From Corticium candelabrum (lineage: Eukaryota; Porifera; Homoscleromorpha; Homosclerophorida; Plakinidae): a DNA stretch of 64,000 nt. The notes beneath the pieces are model-generated. The model was given only the letters and a program-made list of their open reading frames with translations. It was not told the origin of the DNA and searched no databases. The stretch spans positions 5,727,388 through 5,791,387 of the forward strand of contig NC_085086.1 in assembly GCF_963422355.1 (NCBI RefSeq). Direction: 5' to 3'. A program made the translations under genes and the position numbers. Positions 49,857 to 62,335 of this stretch are shown here, piece after piece; position 1 is the stretch's first letter, and each line of letters starts with the position of its first letter.

Positions 49857-51199
49857 CTATCCATACTGGACTGGAATATGGATCTCTCTTATCACATTAA
49901 TTGGAGATCCTTCATAGCTAACAAGATTCATTGATGATGGAGACACACAGCAGTCCCACAGCGAATCACTGCACGTACGTTGGTTTAATACTGACACCTT
50001 AGCGCCCAAGTCAACAATTATACTGATAGTACTCTTTCTCATTACGCAAAATAAATACTTAAACTTTGCCGGTGACACGTCTCCAATCATGTTCAGTATC
50101 GTAAATTGTTGAGACTATTGACTGCTAGTGTCATTGAACATGTTTACTGCACTTTGCCTGTCCAAGCTTTGATATGTAAGACCTCTACAGAAACGATCAA
50201 AGTGGTTAGCTTTACCGCATTTGCGACATTCCTTCCCAACGCTGGACAGCAAGAAGCTCTTGACTGTTAATGTTGAATACTACAGTTTCCACACGTTAAT
50301 ATTGAACTAATTCGTGTGCTAGCCCTCCCTTGTGATTGAACTCTACGAACATGGCCTACGACATTACCATTCAGTTTGTCCTTAATATCAGTTTCCCCGT
50401 CTAAATCATCCATGTTCTCCTCAAACTTCCTTCTCACTTCAATCTTTTTTTATTCATGCAGCGCCTGCTCAATTTGAGAAGCCAGGTTCAAAGCCTTAAC
50501 ACAAGAGATGTCGTCCGTCTCCATCAGCAGTCTCTCTCTAACCTTTGATTGAATCGCCTACTCAATAAGTTGATCACCGACTAGTTCATCTTGCAATTAA
50601 CCAAAACGGCAGGTTACCGCCAGCTCACGAAGCGCCGAAACGTACTCCCTAACAGACTCACCTTGCCACTGGTATCTTTGTCTAAACTTGTATCTCTGTA
50701 CCATAACTTGTATCTCCCTACCATAACATTCTTACTTTTTCCAAAGAGCTGCGTCAATCTCTTTCTCGCTTCCTTGCACGTCTCGCTGGTGCCAAGTGTA
50801 GCGAAAATGCGCTGTCCTTCCATTCCAATGCAGTGAAGAAGCAACGCATTTTTCCCTCATCTCTGACCTCCGCAGCATTTAGTCCCGAAGCAGACAAATA
50901 CGTGTCAAACGCAGTCAGCCATGCTCTCCATTCAACCTATGGCTCACCTGGACAGCTTATGGAGGAAGAAGGAGGGTGCACGCCTGAAGTCGTTGCCATC
51001 CAGTCCTCGCCGACCAAATGAGGTGTTCGTGTAAGACTATTTATCTATATTTTACTATAACATATACGCTCTCTAGGCTAACTCAACATTAGCCGGAATG
51101 ACACAACCGGAATTCAGTCAAAGCCACACAACCCCGCATGCAGGAAACCATACACAACTCCGTTGTGTACAGGTGCATGAATGAAACGCGTGTAACTAG
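49857..51199 (-). mobile_element. Truncated minus-strand Gypsy fragment (LTR, gag, protease)
   Basis: Minus strand. The LTR-like end (51019-51199, CTCTCTAGGCTA as in element D LTRs) is followed by a primer-site-like TGGTCGGCGAGGACTGG, gag text (EGQRIFATLGTSETCKEARK near 50800) and a protease site (IIVDLGAKVSVLN near 49980). The rest of pol is missing in both directions. A plus-strand Gypsy begins exactly where this LTR stops resembling its relatives. The site reads D-L-G-A instead of D-S/T-G-A. Confidence 0.7.
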
Positions 51200-51398
51200 T
51201 GTGCAAGACTGTTTATTATAGATAGATTAAAATGACTGGATGTATGTAGAGGTAGTGCGTGTGTGTGGTAGAGTGACTGGATGTATGTAGATGTGGTACG
51301 CCAGGGTTTTGACAATCTAACGTTAGGGCCTCTTGAGATCGTTAGAGAGCAGTGTCGTCCTGCAATAAACCTGGATAAAGCGTACGAACCGTGTTATA
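51200..51398 (+). repeat. 5' LTR of element E
   Basis: Shares GGATGTATGTAGA, CTGCAATAAA and TGGATAAA blocks with the 3' LTR. GGATGTATGTAGA occurs twice here. A section near 51297-51355 is absent from the 3' copy. Confidence 0.85.
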
Positions 51399-51412
51399 GT
51401 GGAGGTCCCACA

Positions 51413-52665
51413 GAGATGGAATCGAAAGCCGGAATGATTGATAACGAAAGCTCTAAATTTTCAGCGAAAGGTGAGGAACTAGCTCTGCCGCCGGGATATG
51501 TGGTATCGTTAAATTTACGGACTCTATCGGCAGCGAACCTGCGTTGAATTGCAAAAGTGCTGGAACTGCCGACGATCGCGACGATGGAAGAGCTTCGGCA
51601 GCTCATGGAAGGTAAACTGCCAGAGGCGGACCAAGAGCCACGAAACGTGCAAGTTGTTATTCACGAAGTGAAGAGTACGACAGAAACAAGGTTGAACTTA
51701 TCGTTGATAGACGAAACGGGCGTGTTACAGAACACTGAGGTGTTTGTGCACGGCGTGACAGTAGCGGATTTGGCGAAAATAATCGACGGACTCGAAGAGA
51801 CGAAACTTCGTCTAGAGATAGCATTGTAAACTGTCCAATGGCAACAGCAACAGGGGGAGAGCGGGCAGCATGACGAGATACGACGATTGAGATCCGAGCT
51901 CGAGGCAGAAAGGAAAAATGAGCACACGGCTAGCGGCAGAGAAAGAAGCAGACGTGGCATTTTTGATACGGTAAATGGAAGAATGCAAGGTCGTCGGAGT
52001 TCTACCGCTTTGGAGTCCTTGCCGCGCGACAGCTTCAAGTCCACAATACGAGTTAGTGCGGGAGAAGAAAAGAAGCGGAAAGGTAAATCTCCGCGAGTTG
52101 ATTGGTTCACAGGCCAGAACATTAAAGTACGAGTAGATGACTGATTGCCAGATCTTGAGAGAGCAAACAGTGTGGAATGCCTGGACGGAGGAAGAACGAC
52201 TTATTCAGTTAGCTGGTCACCTGAGGGAAAAAGCTCTCCAAGAATGAAAACTACTGTCTAAAGAAGACAAGGCTACATGGCAGGCAGCACTATCAACACT
52301 CAAACGACGTTTGAATTCCGGAAATAAAATACTGGCTGCCCAGGATTTCAGACACGCGGTACAAGGAGTTAGCGCAGTCTGTTGCCGATTTCATTCGAAA
52401 ATTGGAGCAAACCTTTCAGATAGCTTACTGCAAGGATGAAATCTCTCGAGAAACAAGAGAAAACTTCCTTGACAGCCAACTGCAAGAAGGTCTGAGTTAT
52501 GAGCTTATGAAAAGTCCGGCTGTATCAGGTGCACAGACGTATCGAGAGCTTTGCGTGACTGCCAAAAATGAGGAAAAACGACTGTCGGAGTTGAGGAAAA
52601 GACATTGGTATTGGAGGCCGGTTGAACAACGAAGAAAGGTAGCAGAGGCATCATCTCTGCGTTAG
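51413..52665 (+). pseudogene. Gag region, element E
   Basis: A start near 51416 opens MESKAGMIDNESSKF. Stops at 51547, 51829 and 52144 split it. The later part (SVADFIRKLEQTFQIAYCKD, LQEGLSYELMKSP) fits a Gypsy capsid, in two frames around 52380. Confidence 0.65.
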
Positions 52666-53259
52666 GCTACTTTGGAAGTTACGAGTCAGCATGAGTCTCT
52701 TCGAAGATGCTATAAGTGTGGCAAAGTGGGTCATCTTGCTAGAGATTGTCGGAAGCCCAAGTTAGAGAGTCAGGTTAGAGTCAATGGAAGGATGTCTTCA
52801 GTAAGCACCAAGGTTGTTAATACCGAGAGAAGAGACCCCACATCGTACCTAAAGTCTGGGTCTGACAGTGATCATTCAATAGCAAATTTCGTTAGAATAA
52901 GAGACACCGGTAGCCGACCAAGATCCGTAAAAGTAGAAGTGCAAACAGTTTTCATGTATGGGATTGTTGACAGCGGAGCACATAGCATCATTACGGGTGG
53001 AGAAATGTTTAAGAGCTTGGCAAGAGAAGAAAGGCTGAAGAGAAGGCATTTTCAGATGCCGGATCGAGTACCTCTCACATATGATCACCGACCTTTTGCT
53101 ATTTATGGTCGCAAGGATCTGAACATCTGTTTGGAGAACAAGGAGATGAAGAATCCCGTGCATATTAGGATGGATGCACATGACCAACGTCTGTTGTCAG
53201 AAGAAGTTTGCCATCATCTTGGAATTGTGTCATATTATACAAAAGTGGAGATTTGGTAA
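52666..53259 (+). pseudogene. Zinc knuckle and protease, element E
   Basis: CYKCGKVGHLARDC at 52708-52750 is a perfect C-x2-C-x4-H-x4-C knuckle. YGIVDSGAHSIITGG near 52958-53000 is the D-S-G-A protease active site. The frame is open for 195 codons and the most intact part of the element. Confidence 0.85.
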
Positions 53260-53483
53260 AATCGTCAGAAGAAGTCCGAGGTCAAAGTACCCACTATCAG
53301 AGTCAAGGTAATAGGATCTGTTCGGTTGTTGCCATTTCAAAGTACTTTGGGCAATGTAAAGATTGAAAACGAACACACGATGTCAGATACAGTTCTTGTA
53401 GAACCATATGGGGAATGGTGAAAGCGCTAGCAATTACACTGGATAATGGCCTTGTCAAGCTATCGCTGTCCTGAACTACGCTG

Positions 53484-55130
53484 ATGGTCATGTCCAACCC
53501 CTTCGGATTCAACATGAAGCTTGAGGAAGAAGTCGAAGTAGGCAGTGCTGTTTTAGTAGACGTTGAGTCAATTGCTGCCCCAGTCATAGGAGAAGAAAAT
53601 GGTTCAATAGGTAGATCTATGAAGGAAAATTACGTCTTCAACAGAGAAGCTATGTTAGCAGATGAAGTTGCTCATCGTCAGCACCAACTGGATGAGTTTG
53701 TGAAAGAAGACGTTCAACTGCCAAACAAACAAAGACAGTTAGTAGGCATTTTACTAAAGCAACATCACGATGTGTTCTGTTTATCAAATTGGGAACTAGG
53801 AAAGACAAACCTAGTCGAAAAGAAGATCCATACAGGTGACGACTCTCCACTTAAGCAAGCAGCAAGGAGAATGCAATTTTGAGTGAGGAAAGTAGTTGCT
53901 GCTCGGCTAAGGAATATGCAAAAGGTAGGTTTTATCGAGCGTTCGAGCAGTCCATGTGCCACTCCGATTGTTTTGGTTCGGAAAGACGGAACCCTTCGCT
54001 TTTGCATTGATTAACGCGGGTTAAACTCGCTAACCAAGCTCGACACATTCCCACTGCTTAGGATCGATGATATGTTAGATCAGTTGAGCAAATCCAAATA
54101 CTTTTCTACAATAGATCTGGCATCAGGCTATTGGCAGATTATGGTCCATCGGAATGCTTGGGAGAAGTCTACATTCATTTTTCCCTAGGAGCTGTATCAA
54201 TTTAAGGTGATGCCTTTAGATCTGACCAACGCGCCATCACTGTTTCAAAGATTGATGCAACTGTTCTAATGAGGCGTAATCGTGACAATGGACTCGACTT
54301 TGTTGGTGTGTATATTGATGATGTGATAGTTTTTTCAGACACGCTGAAGAAGCATTTGCAGCACTTAGAATTGGTACTGAAGCGATTGAAGGAGGCAAAT
54401 GTGAAGCTGAAATTGTCAAAGTGTCGATTTATTCGACAGGAAGTTAAATATTAAGGGCATGTTATTACACCGCAAGGATTGTAGGGAAATCCCGACCAAG
54501 TGCGAGTTTTTGCCTGTTTTCCTGAACCAAAGACGGTTGCACAAGTCAGACATTTTCTTGGGTTGGCTTCATATTATCGTCGGCTCATCCACAAATTTGG
54601 CGCAACAGTTAAGCCTCTGAATGCATTGACAGCAAAATGCCATATTTCAGTGGAAAGAGGAGTGCCAGGCTGCGTTCGAGTCCCTGAAGCAAAGATTACC
54701 CAAGCCCCTATCTTGGTGTATCCGAATGTTGATGTTCCATTTGTTCTGAAGACATATGCCAGTATTCAAAGACTTGCAGCAGTGTTATTAGAGAAGAATT
54801 CTGACAATGCCTACATCCCGTAGCATTTGCAAGTCTCTCCTTGTCCAAGGTAGAGAGGAATTACAGCGTCACGGAGCTTCAGACACTTGCAGTGATATGG
54901 GCTGTTTCACATTTTCATGCCTATCTTTATGGACACAAGGTTACGGTTTATGCGAATCATTCTGCAGCTAGGGCAGTTCTAGGAACAACAAGCCCTAATG
55001 GGAAGCATGCACGATGGGGAACTCGAGTATTTTGTTCTGGCATTCGGAAAATCGATATTTTTATCGACCATGAAAGGAGAACAGTGTTGCAGATGCCTTG
55101 TCGAGGAGCCCACTGTTTGATGTTATGAGT
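53484..55130 (+). pseudogene. Reverse transcriptase and RNase H, element E
   Basis: Motifs in order: SSPCATPIVLVRKDG, KYFSTIDLASGYWQI (motif A), VYIDDVIVFSD (catalytic YIDD at 54311-54322), FLGLASYYRRLIHKF, and RNase H text VERNYSVTELQTLAVIWAVS with YANHSAARAVL, where the usual Asp before His is Asn. Several stops and shifts lie between, including one near 54238 within motif B. Confidence 0.85.
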
Positions 55131-55355
55131 GAGACGTTCAAAGAAGTGCAAGTGGCTAAGGTGTGCAGTATTAGGGAGCCAAATATTAATCATCGGTTAG
55201 AGAAAGCTGCACCCAGCCATGAGCCAGCATCCACATGCAACTTTGGGAGGAAACAGAGGAAAAATATGGATGTGAAACAATTCATAGAATCCGTTGAACA
55301 AAGATAGTTGCTAGCGGATACTTAACTGGATAGGAAGGTAGTAGCACTAGTATCA

Positions 55356-56730
55356 ATGTGTACTATGGAACAAGGCATCCTGTACTATGAGGACCCCAAG
55401 CATCGCGATCGGAAGCGAGCATATGTCCCAGTTTATCTCACACAGCAAATTATGCGAGAAAATCATAGTAGATTGATGGCAGGACACTTTTCAGGAAACG
55501 GTTTTTACGGTGTACTTTTGCGACAACGGTGGTGGGAAGGAATGTCTTCGAACACCCGACAGCACTGAAAGAGTTTTACACAGTGTGCTATAGTGACGGG
55601 AACTGTTGCTGGAAAGTTGAAGCTACCTCTTCATCCTATTCCGGTACAGCGAGCTTTCCAGATTGTCAGGGGTTGATGTAATGAACCTTCCGGTGACGGA
55701 AACTCATAACAAGCATGTTCTAGTATTTCAAGACTTACTTACTAAATGGCCAATGGTTAATTCTATTCCTATCAGCAAATTGTTCACATTGTTCGATTGT
55801 TTGCTGAGCAGGTTCTCCTAATGTTTGACGTACCAGAAGCTTTGTTGTCTGACGGGATACGAATCTGTCATTGCACCTAATGCTGGATTGTGGCAGTTTC
55901 TGTGAACATGATTCGCAAACACGTAGATCAGTTTGGTGTCCAATGTGATAAATATTTATCTGGATTGCTTTGGGCATACCAAAATACAACTCATGAGTCG
56001 ACGGGAGAAAAACCTTCGTTCTTGCTGTATGGTTTTGATCGTCGAATTCCGACTGAGACTGCTTTGCTACAGCCGAGGGAGATCCAGGCCAGCGAAGATC
56101 CTGATTACCGTGAGAAGGTTGTCTTGTCACTGTCACATGCGCTTCAAATCGCAGTCATTAGTATTCAGGTCGAAGAGGGGAGATGCAAATAGCAATACGA
56201 TAAGAACGCATCCAAAAATAATATTTTCAAGGTAGGGGACTGGATTTTGGTTCGTTTCCCTCAGGAAGAGTCTGAAAAGTTACGGAAGCTGTCTTACCCT
56301 TGGCATGGGCCCTATCGAGTTGCATCCTGTGAAGAGCCAAACGTGACTGTTACTAAGGTATATTTTCCAGATGACCCTTCCGTTCAGGTTCTCTTTTCTA
56401 TGCTGTGTGGATGTCCAGCTGGGTTCCCTGATGGTTTTTACTGGTATGGTAACAATCGACGTGCCCCAGGTTGTCCAGCCAAAACGGTCGAGAGGTTGTT
56501 GACTGCAACTAGTCTTTCAGGTTTAGAAACCGATGAAAGTAACCGATGTCTCCAATCAAGCCGCCCACCACAGAACAACGACCAGAAAGAAAGAATTTTA
56601 CTTTCCAGCAAGCAGAACCGCCTTGTGAGAAACAGAATTGTAAGCTTTCCTTGGGAGGTAAACGATATGGTTTACGAAGAGCCAGGAAACCTCCCAATAG
56701 ATACGGTACATGTAATTCCGGACGAATAGC
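55356..56730 (+). pseudogene. Integrase, element E
   Basis: Zinc region HSRLMAGHFSGNGFYGVLLR, the core with VMNLPVTETHNKHVLVFQDL and TKWPMV near 55680-55760, LWAYQNTTHESTGEKPSFLL near 55970, and the C-terminal WHGPYRV near 56300. Frame changes at least at 55570, 55680 and 56190. The core Asp/Glu set cannot be read in one frame. Confidence 0.75.
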
Positions 56731-56746
56731 CTTCGGGAGGAGGTGG

Positions 56747-56895
56747 TGTAAAAGACCGATTATTATAGGTAGATTAGAATGATTGGATGTATGTAGAGAT
56801 AGTGCGCATGTGTAGTAGAATAAATGAATGTATGTAAGTGTGGAGTAGTGGCCGTTCTGCAATAAAATTGGATAAATCGTACAAACCTTGTTATA
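56747..56895 (+). repeat. 3' LTR of element E
   Basis: 149 bp, begins TGTAAAAGACC just after the polypurine tract at 56735-56746. Confidence 0.85.
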
Positions 56896-57513
56896 AGTGG
56901 TAGAAGATATCTTATCACGTGATTTATGGCAGAAAAAAATTAATTTATATTTAAATAATTTATTTAATAATTAATAGCCTGTTTAGTTTCGATTTAAAGA
57001 GACATTTCGAAGATTTGCGTTAACGCAAAATTTTAGAGACCCGCGCTAACGTACGTTTGCGACAGAAAACAATGACTGTATAGGCTGATGTAAGTGACAA
57101 GAACTGCAACGCGAAGTTACAGTTGAGTCCAATTCTGACGACAGGGCCCCCTTCGGTCTGTGGTAAAAACAGCTGTTCATACGTGGTCTGCCGCACATGA
57201 ACACAACTGAAAGGACAAAGAGGCGAGCGATATTGGTGTCCGAATCTGTTTCGCCGTCCGGACCTGTTTCGGCGTCCACTGCGATTCACACACTGCTGTC
57301 GATCTCACGTGATGATATACGTTTCGGCGAGAAAAGTCTCTTCAGCGCCACGTTGGAAAAGTGTTGCCCGCTTGATGAGTATGAGTAATTTGTGGATAAG
57401 AGTTTCAGCTACTGAACCAAACAGCACGAGATATTTGTGACTGCATCATTTGCAAACTTAGATCGCTACAACATAACATACTAGCATATCTCTGTGTGCT
57501 ACGTCGCGATGTA

Positions 57514-58955
57514 GTCTCGCGTAGCCAAACCCCTTTCCGCCGCCGCGTCCTCCCCGACGAAACGTGATATGGTGAACTGCCTTTGATGTCGCTGTGTGCC
57601 GCGTAGCCAGAAATCGGCTATCCAAAGACCGGACTTAGTTTCTTAAACGATTCACTAGAGACCAGACTGGTATGCACGCAGTGCAATCCTATCTCATTAG
57701 CTTCTCTTGTTTGGTAGAGAACAACTCGAAGACTACAGCCAGAGTCGCTGCTGTTTGTGAAATCTGCATGTCTAAAGCATCAATTGAACGCGGTCGCGCG
57801 AACGTTGACGTCGACAGGCTTCGATTTCATGCAGCCATCATCGACGTCATACGATCGATCTGGCGTCGTGCGATCGTGTCACAGCGGAGACTGCATGCTA
57901 AAGTACTGGATGGATGCGAGCGTACTCGGTGTTTTTTGCTGTTTGACGTCTAAAGCGACCGCAGAAAGTCCAGAGTGAGCAATATCTGGAAGGGATTGGA
58001 GATGCATGACGTCATCAAAACAATATAAGTCGTCTTTCTGTGTTAGGATAATCATTGCATGTGCTTTGTGCATTGCTTTGGGGATTACATACAGTAGCAG
58101 CCAGGAAGAGACCACGTTGACAGAAATGCTGGACGTCCCAAAGTGATATAGATTCGATGTGTTGTTTTGTAGAGCTCCATGCAGTACGCGTGTTCCTGCA
58201 ACGTAACTTCCAGAGTATGTGGAGCTTCGGCGAGACTACTTCCATCCAACTGTTTGCTCTTGCTCAACCAGATGATAGCATCTGGTGGTTTCATCAAGAA
58301 CAAAAAAAGCACGTCGACGTGTCAGACAGTTATATGTTTCATTGATCTAGGATAATGCATGCAGTGCTACATGATTAGAATTCTGGACAGTTATTAAAAT
58401 AAGTAGTTATCTATTTCACCGGAAGGTCTCAAACTCATTTTGTTTCGATGACGTCATGCAGCTCCAAGCCCTTCCAGGTATCGCTCACTCTGGACTGTCT
58501 GCGGTTGCTCTAGATGTCAAACAGCAAATAGCAAAAAGCACCGAGTACGTTCGCATCCATCCAGTACGTTAGCATGCAGTCTCCGCTGTGGCACGGGCGC
58601 ACAACGCCAGATCGATCGCACGACGTCGATCATGGCTTCAAGAAATCGAAGCCTGTCGACGTCAACGTTCCCGCGACCGCGTTCAATTGCTGCTGTAGAC
58701 ATGCAGATTTCACAAACAGCTTCCGGTCTAGTTGTATTCTTTGAGTTGTTCTCTGCGAAACAAGAGAAGCTAATGAAATAGGATTACACAGCGTGCATAT
58801 CAGTCTGGTCTTTAGTGAAGCGTTTAAGAAACTAAATCCGGTCTTTAGATAGCCGATTTATGGCTACGCGGCACACAGCGACATCAAAGGCTGTTCACCA
58901 GTCCGCGTTTCGCCTGGGAGGACGCGGCGGCCGAAAGGATCTGGCTACGCGAGAC
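57514..58955. mobile_element. Large foldback element flanked by TA
   Basis: Arms of about 515 bp (57514-58026 and 58436-58955) are inverted copies, roughly 85-90% similar by eye. Outer ends read GTCTCGCGTAGCCA and inner ends share GATGACGTCAT. TA lies at both edges (57512-57513 and 58956-58957). The 410-bp spacer is unrelated. Frames of about 65 codons in each arm read alike (IERGRxNVDVDRLRF), but follow from the arm identity and have no known domain. Confidence 0.8.
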
Positions 58956-59386
58956 TAGTCGTCATAGACATGTACGTTTCTCGTATTTTAAATGAATTTC
59001 AATATCTTGAGAAAAATTTGTTTGATTTGAACAAAAAAGATTTTGTATGCGTAAATTATTAATTGAAACTCATACGTTATTTTATCACACTAATATCATA
59101 ATTGAACGAATAACAAAACTTATAGTCTTTCGACAAGGGTCAATACTGATATCAATTCAATTAACCTGTTGCTACGCATAACGTAGAGTATGTATCTAAG
59201 AAGACTGTGCACCAATTTTTCCAAATATCTGCACTTAAAGTAATACAATTTTCATGAATAAGGCCAGAAAAGATCCCCTGCATTTTCGACGAAATTGCTT
59301 TTCACTACTACTAACTAATACTGGAGTATAGCACCAAGTCGCTAACAATAACATAACTTTTGCTAGTGGTTGCCACAAATAGGCTA

Positions 59387-59524
59387 TTGCTATTCATGTG
59401 TTCATAAACTGTTTATATTAATTGTATCTGTTCTAACTCGCCATGATGTAAATTTTTGCTATTCATGAGTTTATAAACTGTATATATTAATTGTATCTGT
59501 CCTAACTTGCCTTGAGGTAGTTAA
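59387..59524. repeat. Tandem duplication, 69-bp unit
   Basis: Two copies starting TTGCTATTCATG (59387 and 59456), with only a few differences. Confidence 0.8.
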
Positions 59525-59765
59525 TAGAGTTAAAATTTTATAGCAAAGTCAGTGTATTCAAAACCCAAGCAGCATTCGTTGTGTCCAGGCCATTTTGGAA
59601 AAGATAGCAGTGCGTTCCTAAACCAAGAATTAACTCTTGACAGTCTCAAAAAGAATATATTATATACATGTACAAATATCATGCTATAAGTTTTAATATA
59701 AGTGGAGGTTGTACTTTTTAGATTGCAATATTATTTTTATACCCTAAGAAGGCTAATTTGTCAGT

Positions 59766-59800
59766 GTTTGTCTTTCTGTTTGTCTGTCTGTCTGTCTGCT
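59766..59800. repeat. (TCTG)n microsatellite
   Basis: Seven or eight TCTG units with small interruptions. Confidence 0.9.
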
Positions 59801-59950
59801 TGTCTGTATTTCATTAATAATTTTCAATAATTGATTTAATAATCCGAATATTTAAATCATCAATTAGATTTTAGAATAATCAATTACAAACTGCAGTAGA
59901 TATAACTTTTTGTTGTAAGAATACTTGAAAATTTATGTTTCTTTGGAATC

Positions 59951-60000
59951 AGGAGCATATAAAAGAGAAGAACAAAGCCACTTCTCTCTTATATGCTCCT
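59951..60000. repeat. 20-bp-arm hairpin
   Basis: AGGAGCATATAAAAGAGAAG pairs with CTTCTCTCTTATATGCTCCT across a 10-base loop, with one mismatch. No T run follows, so a terminator is unlikely. It may be a very short MITE. Confidence 0.8.
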
Positions 60001-61359
60001 GTTGGTATACTAATGTTTGATTGGCAACAAAGTGTTTGCAAATACGGTTGAATAAAATATTACTAAAATATTAGTACACAGGTGATCGCCTGATTAAATA
60101 CTGTCAACACAAAAGGCATTGCATGTCGGTCTTGGGCAATACTGGACTGTGATGCTTTCGTAAAAATTGATCTTAAATACACTCAAATATCATTCATTAG
60201 CTAAACAAATAGCTTAAAGAGGTTTGATATTACAATGACTATATGTAGGGGCTATAGTCTGACGCGACCGCTATAAGGAATGATGCTAATCAGTAAATTT
60301 TAAATTTACATTTTACGAAACAAACAAATTTAGGTTATATAGATCGCTATGTAATAATTTCTTCTACATATCTCACTTACCGGAAGTTGACTGTCACTGT
60401 AAACGCGTTGTATTCCACAACACTTGAACCAGAAACAGATATACAGGTATTTATTATATTGATAATAATAATCAGTATATGCTGACAAGTTTTTGGCAGT
60501 ACTTTCGTGTACTGCGTAATGCGTGCGAAACATTATTACTGAGTTGACAATTTCAGGTCACAGTTGTTACCGTAAAGTAGGTGTACATCATAGCAAATTT
60601 GAAGTATACTTTGCCTCTGCAAGTGCATATAAACGCATCCGTTAATTTTCTTTCGATAATAAAAATCTCATGTTCTGAATAATTAATTTACAAAAATTTG
60701 CTTGATCTGTTTGCATTACGTTATAGAACAGACACTTTATATACAGTATCTATAGTATATAATTATATTATTGCTTTACAATGGGATTTACAATCAAACG
60801 TGACAAAATTTGCTAAAATGACAAAAGTCGGCATGATACAGATTTACAAGTTAGTAACGTAAACGTTCAAACTGTCATTCAATAAATAGATCAATGTAAA
60901 GTTCTACAATTGCTACCTATATACGAATTTGTACTATTCTTTTTCAAATTATTTATAGATGTTAGCCACCCAACCTCCCAACAATTCAAATATGCCGATC
61001 CCTACTACGTACATCCTCTAGCTTTTTCTCTAAAAAAGGAATAGAGGTACTTGCATTGTAGGGATTGTATAGAAAGTAATAGAGATAGTGCGTGCGGGGG
61101 CGGAAAGTAGGCGTTCCCTGTAATACCCGTTTTTGCCGCCATTTTAGGGGGGGCAACCTTCTGTCCTCCGCGGGTATCTCTCTTTGCGACGGCGGCTTGT
61201 ACAACATTTCAAGGACGTTCGACTGTGTGTTAGATGGTATGGCGACAGTATAGTACTTGCGAAAGATTTAAACCAAAGTTTATCGGTGAATTCGCGAGTT
61301 TGCCGTGATTTCTTAGTCTGATGGTCGAGTGCGACAGAAGCTAATTCTTATAAGAGATT

Positions 61360-61536
61360 ATGGAACAGAAGTTAAAAAGTCTCTCCGTTGAATCGCAGAA
61401 GCAATACGAGGAGAAATTTGTACCTGCAGGACTAAAAACAGGTAGAACGGAGGCTCAGCTTTGGACGGAGGAGCCAGAAGTCAATCCCGACATGAATTGG
61501 AGTAACATGATGTTGTATATGATTGTATGTTGTTAG
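61360..61536 (+). CDS. Possible first exon, unknown product
   Basis: ATG at 61360 opens 58 codons (MEQKLKSLSVESQKQYEEKF, then TEAQLWTEEPEVNPDMNW) with protein-like composition. A donor-like AACAG/GTAGAA lies at 61440. Upstream is moderately GC-rich. No downstream exon was found before the window ends, and the family is unknown. Confidence 0.35.
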   Translation: MEQKLKSLSVESQKQYEEKFVPAGLKTGRTEAQLWTEEPEVNPDMNWSNMMLYMIVCC

Positions 61537-61867
61537 GTGTACTAGACCTTCTCTTGAGGCGAACAAATCTCTCTCTACTGGAAGTGCTCGTAGCAACATA
61601 ACCCATCCTTGCAGATGGTACAGTACCCAGTCAGGGTTAGTTGAGTCATACACAAAGAATCGCTTTCTTAGAATTGTTAATTCAGAGTAGCATAGATTAC
61701 TCTTTTATTATAGAACATACTAGAAATGACAGCTCTACCCGACAGAAAGTGCTCAGAGCAAACACGCGAATGCTGCGACGGCTTCCAGTCCTTTCTGTTT
61801 AGGTTGGATATCCACGCTGCCTGTCGTCTGTAGCTCAAATGACGCGTTTCTGGTCCCTGACTGGTTA

Positions 61868-62116
61868 CTATAGCCGGTATAGACTAAAGACGTATGTTGC
61901 TCCCTTGAATGCTACGATCGTGGCAGCCAAAAACACAGCAACTCTAGTCATGCTAATACGCTTACTCGCTAAGATGGCGACATCCGGGATATCACGTAAT
62001 TGTGACGTCAAACGCACTATCTCTATTAGGAATTCAGACAACTCGTTGGTAAGTTTATTGTATAGTGTATATAGGTTCTGTGTGAATGCCATCCGGCAAG
62101 ACTCGGCGGTTGTCAT
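61868..62116 (-). CDS. Hypothetical minus frame with one membrane-like segment
   Basis: 82 codons from MTTAESCRMAFTQNLYTLYN to a hydrophobic end (TRVAVFLAATIVAFKGATYV). A helical N-terminus followed by one membrane span is plausible for a small protein. A + frame of similar length covers the same bases, so either may be chance. Confidence 0.25.
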   Translation of the reverse strand: MTTAESCRMAFTQNLYTLYNKLTNELSEFLIEIVRLTSQLRDIPDVAILASKRISMTRVAVFLAATIVAFKGATYVFSLYRL

Positions 62117-62335
62117 AATAAGCTTGCAGGTACGTCTTCATACCTCCTCATACCCTTCGGGAAGCCTCGATTTTGTGAATGGTCGTTTGACATTGGAGAG
62201 CCGAGACGTAGCGCCACAAGGTGATATCGTTGTGTATCTTGCTCATTCCTTTAGCGGGGCCTTTGTTCCTCTGACCGTTTCCATCATAAAGCAAGAAAAC
62301 ACGTACTGCGAAAAGGCGTATTCTAGCCACATCTC

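Larger units (their letters stand above)
51200..56895 (+). mobile_element. Full-length but decayed Gypsy element E
   Basis: Plus strand with LTRs at 51200-51398 and 56747-56895, both starting TGTRMAAGAC. A primer site (TGGAGGTCCCACAGAG) follows the 5' LTR at 51400, and a polypurine tract (GGGAGGAGGTGG) precedes the 3' LTR. The interior holds gag, a zinc knuckle, protease, RT (YIDD), RNase H and integrase in the Gypsy order, broken by stops and shifts. No clear target duplication. The LTRs differ by an internal indel of about 50 bp, so it is not recent. Confidence 0.88.
58960..61359. other. AT-rich intergenic DNA, no gene seen
   Basis: About 2.4 kb with short repeats only (listed separately). 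It contains no convincing exon. Near 61031-61095 is a fragment related to the palindromic MITE at 9384 (GTAGGGATTGTATAGAAAG). Confidence 0.5.

Noticed and set aside
59387..59524. CRISPR-like repeat
   Set aside because: Only two adjacent copies without spacers, in an animal genome. It is a simple tandem duplication.
59951..60000. Rho-independent terminator
   Set aside because: The hairpin is strong but AT-rich, lacks a following T run, and the genome is eukaryotic.
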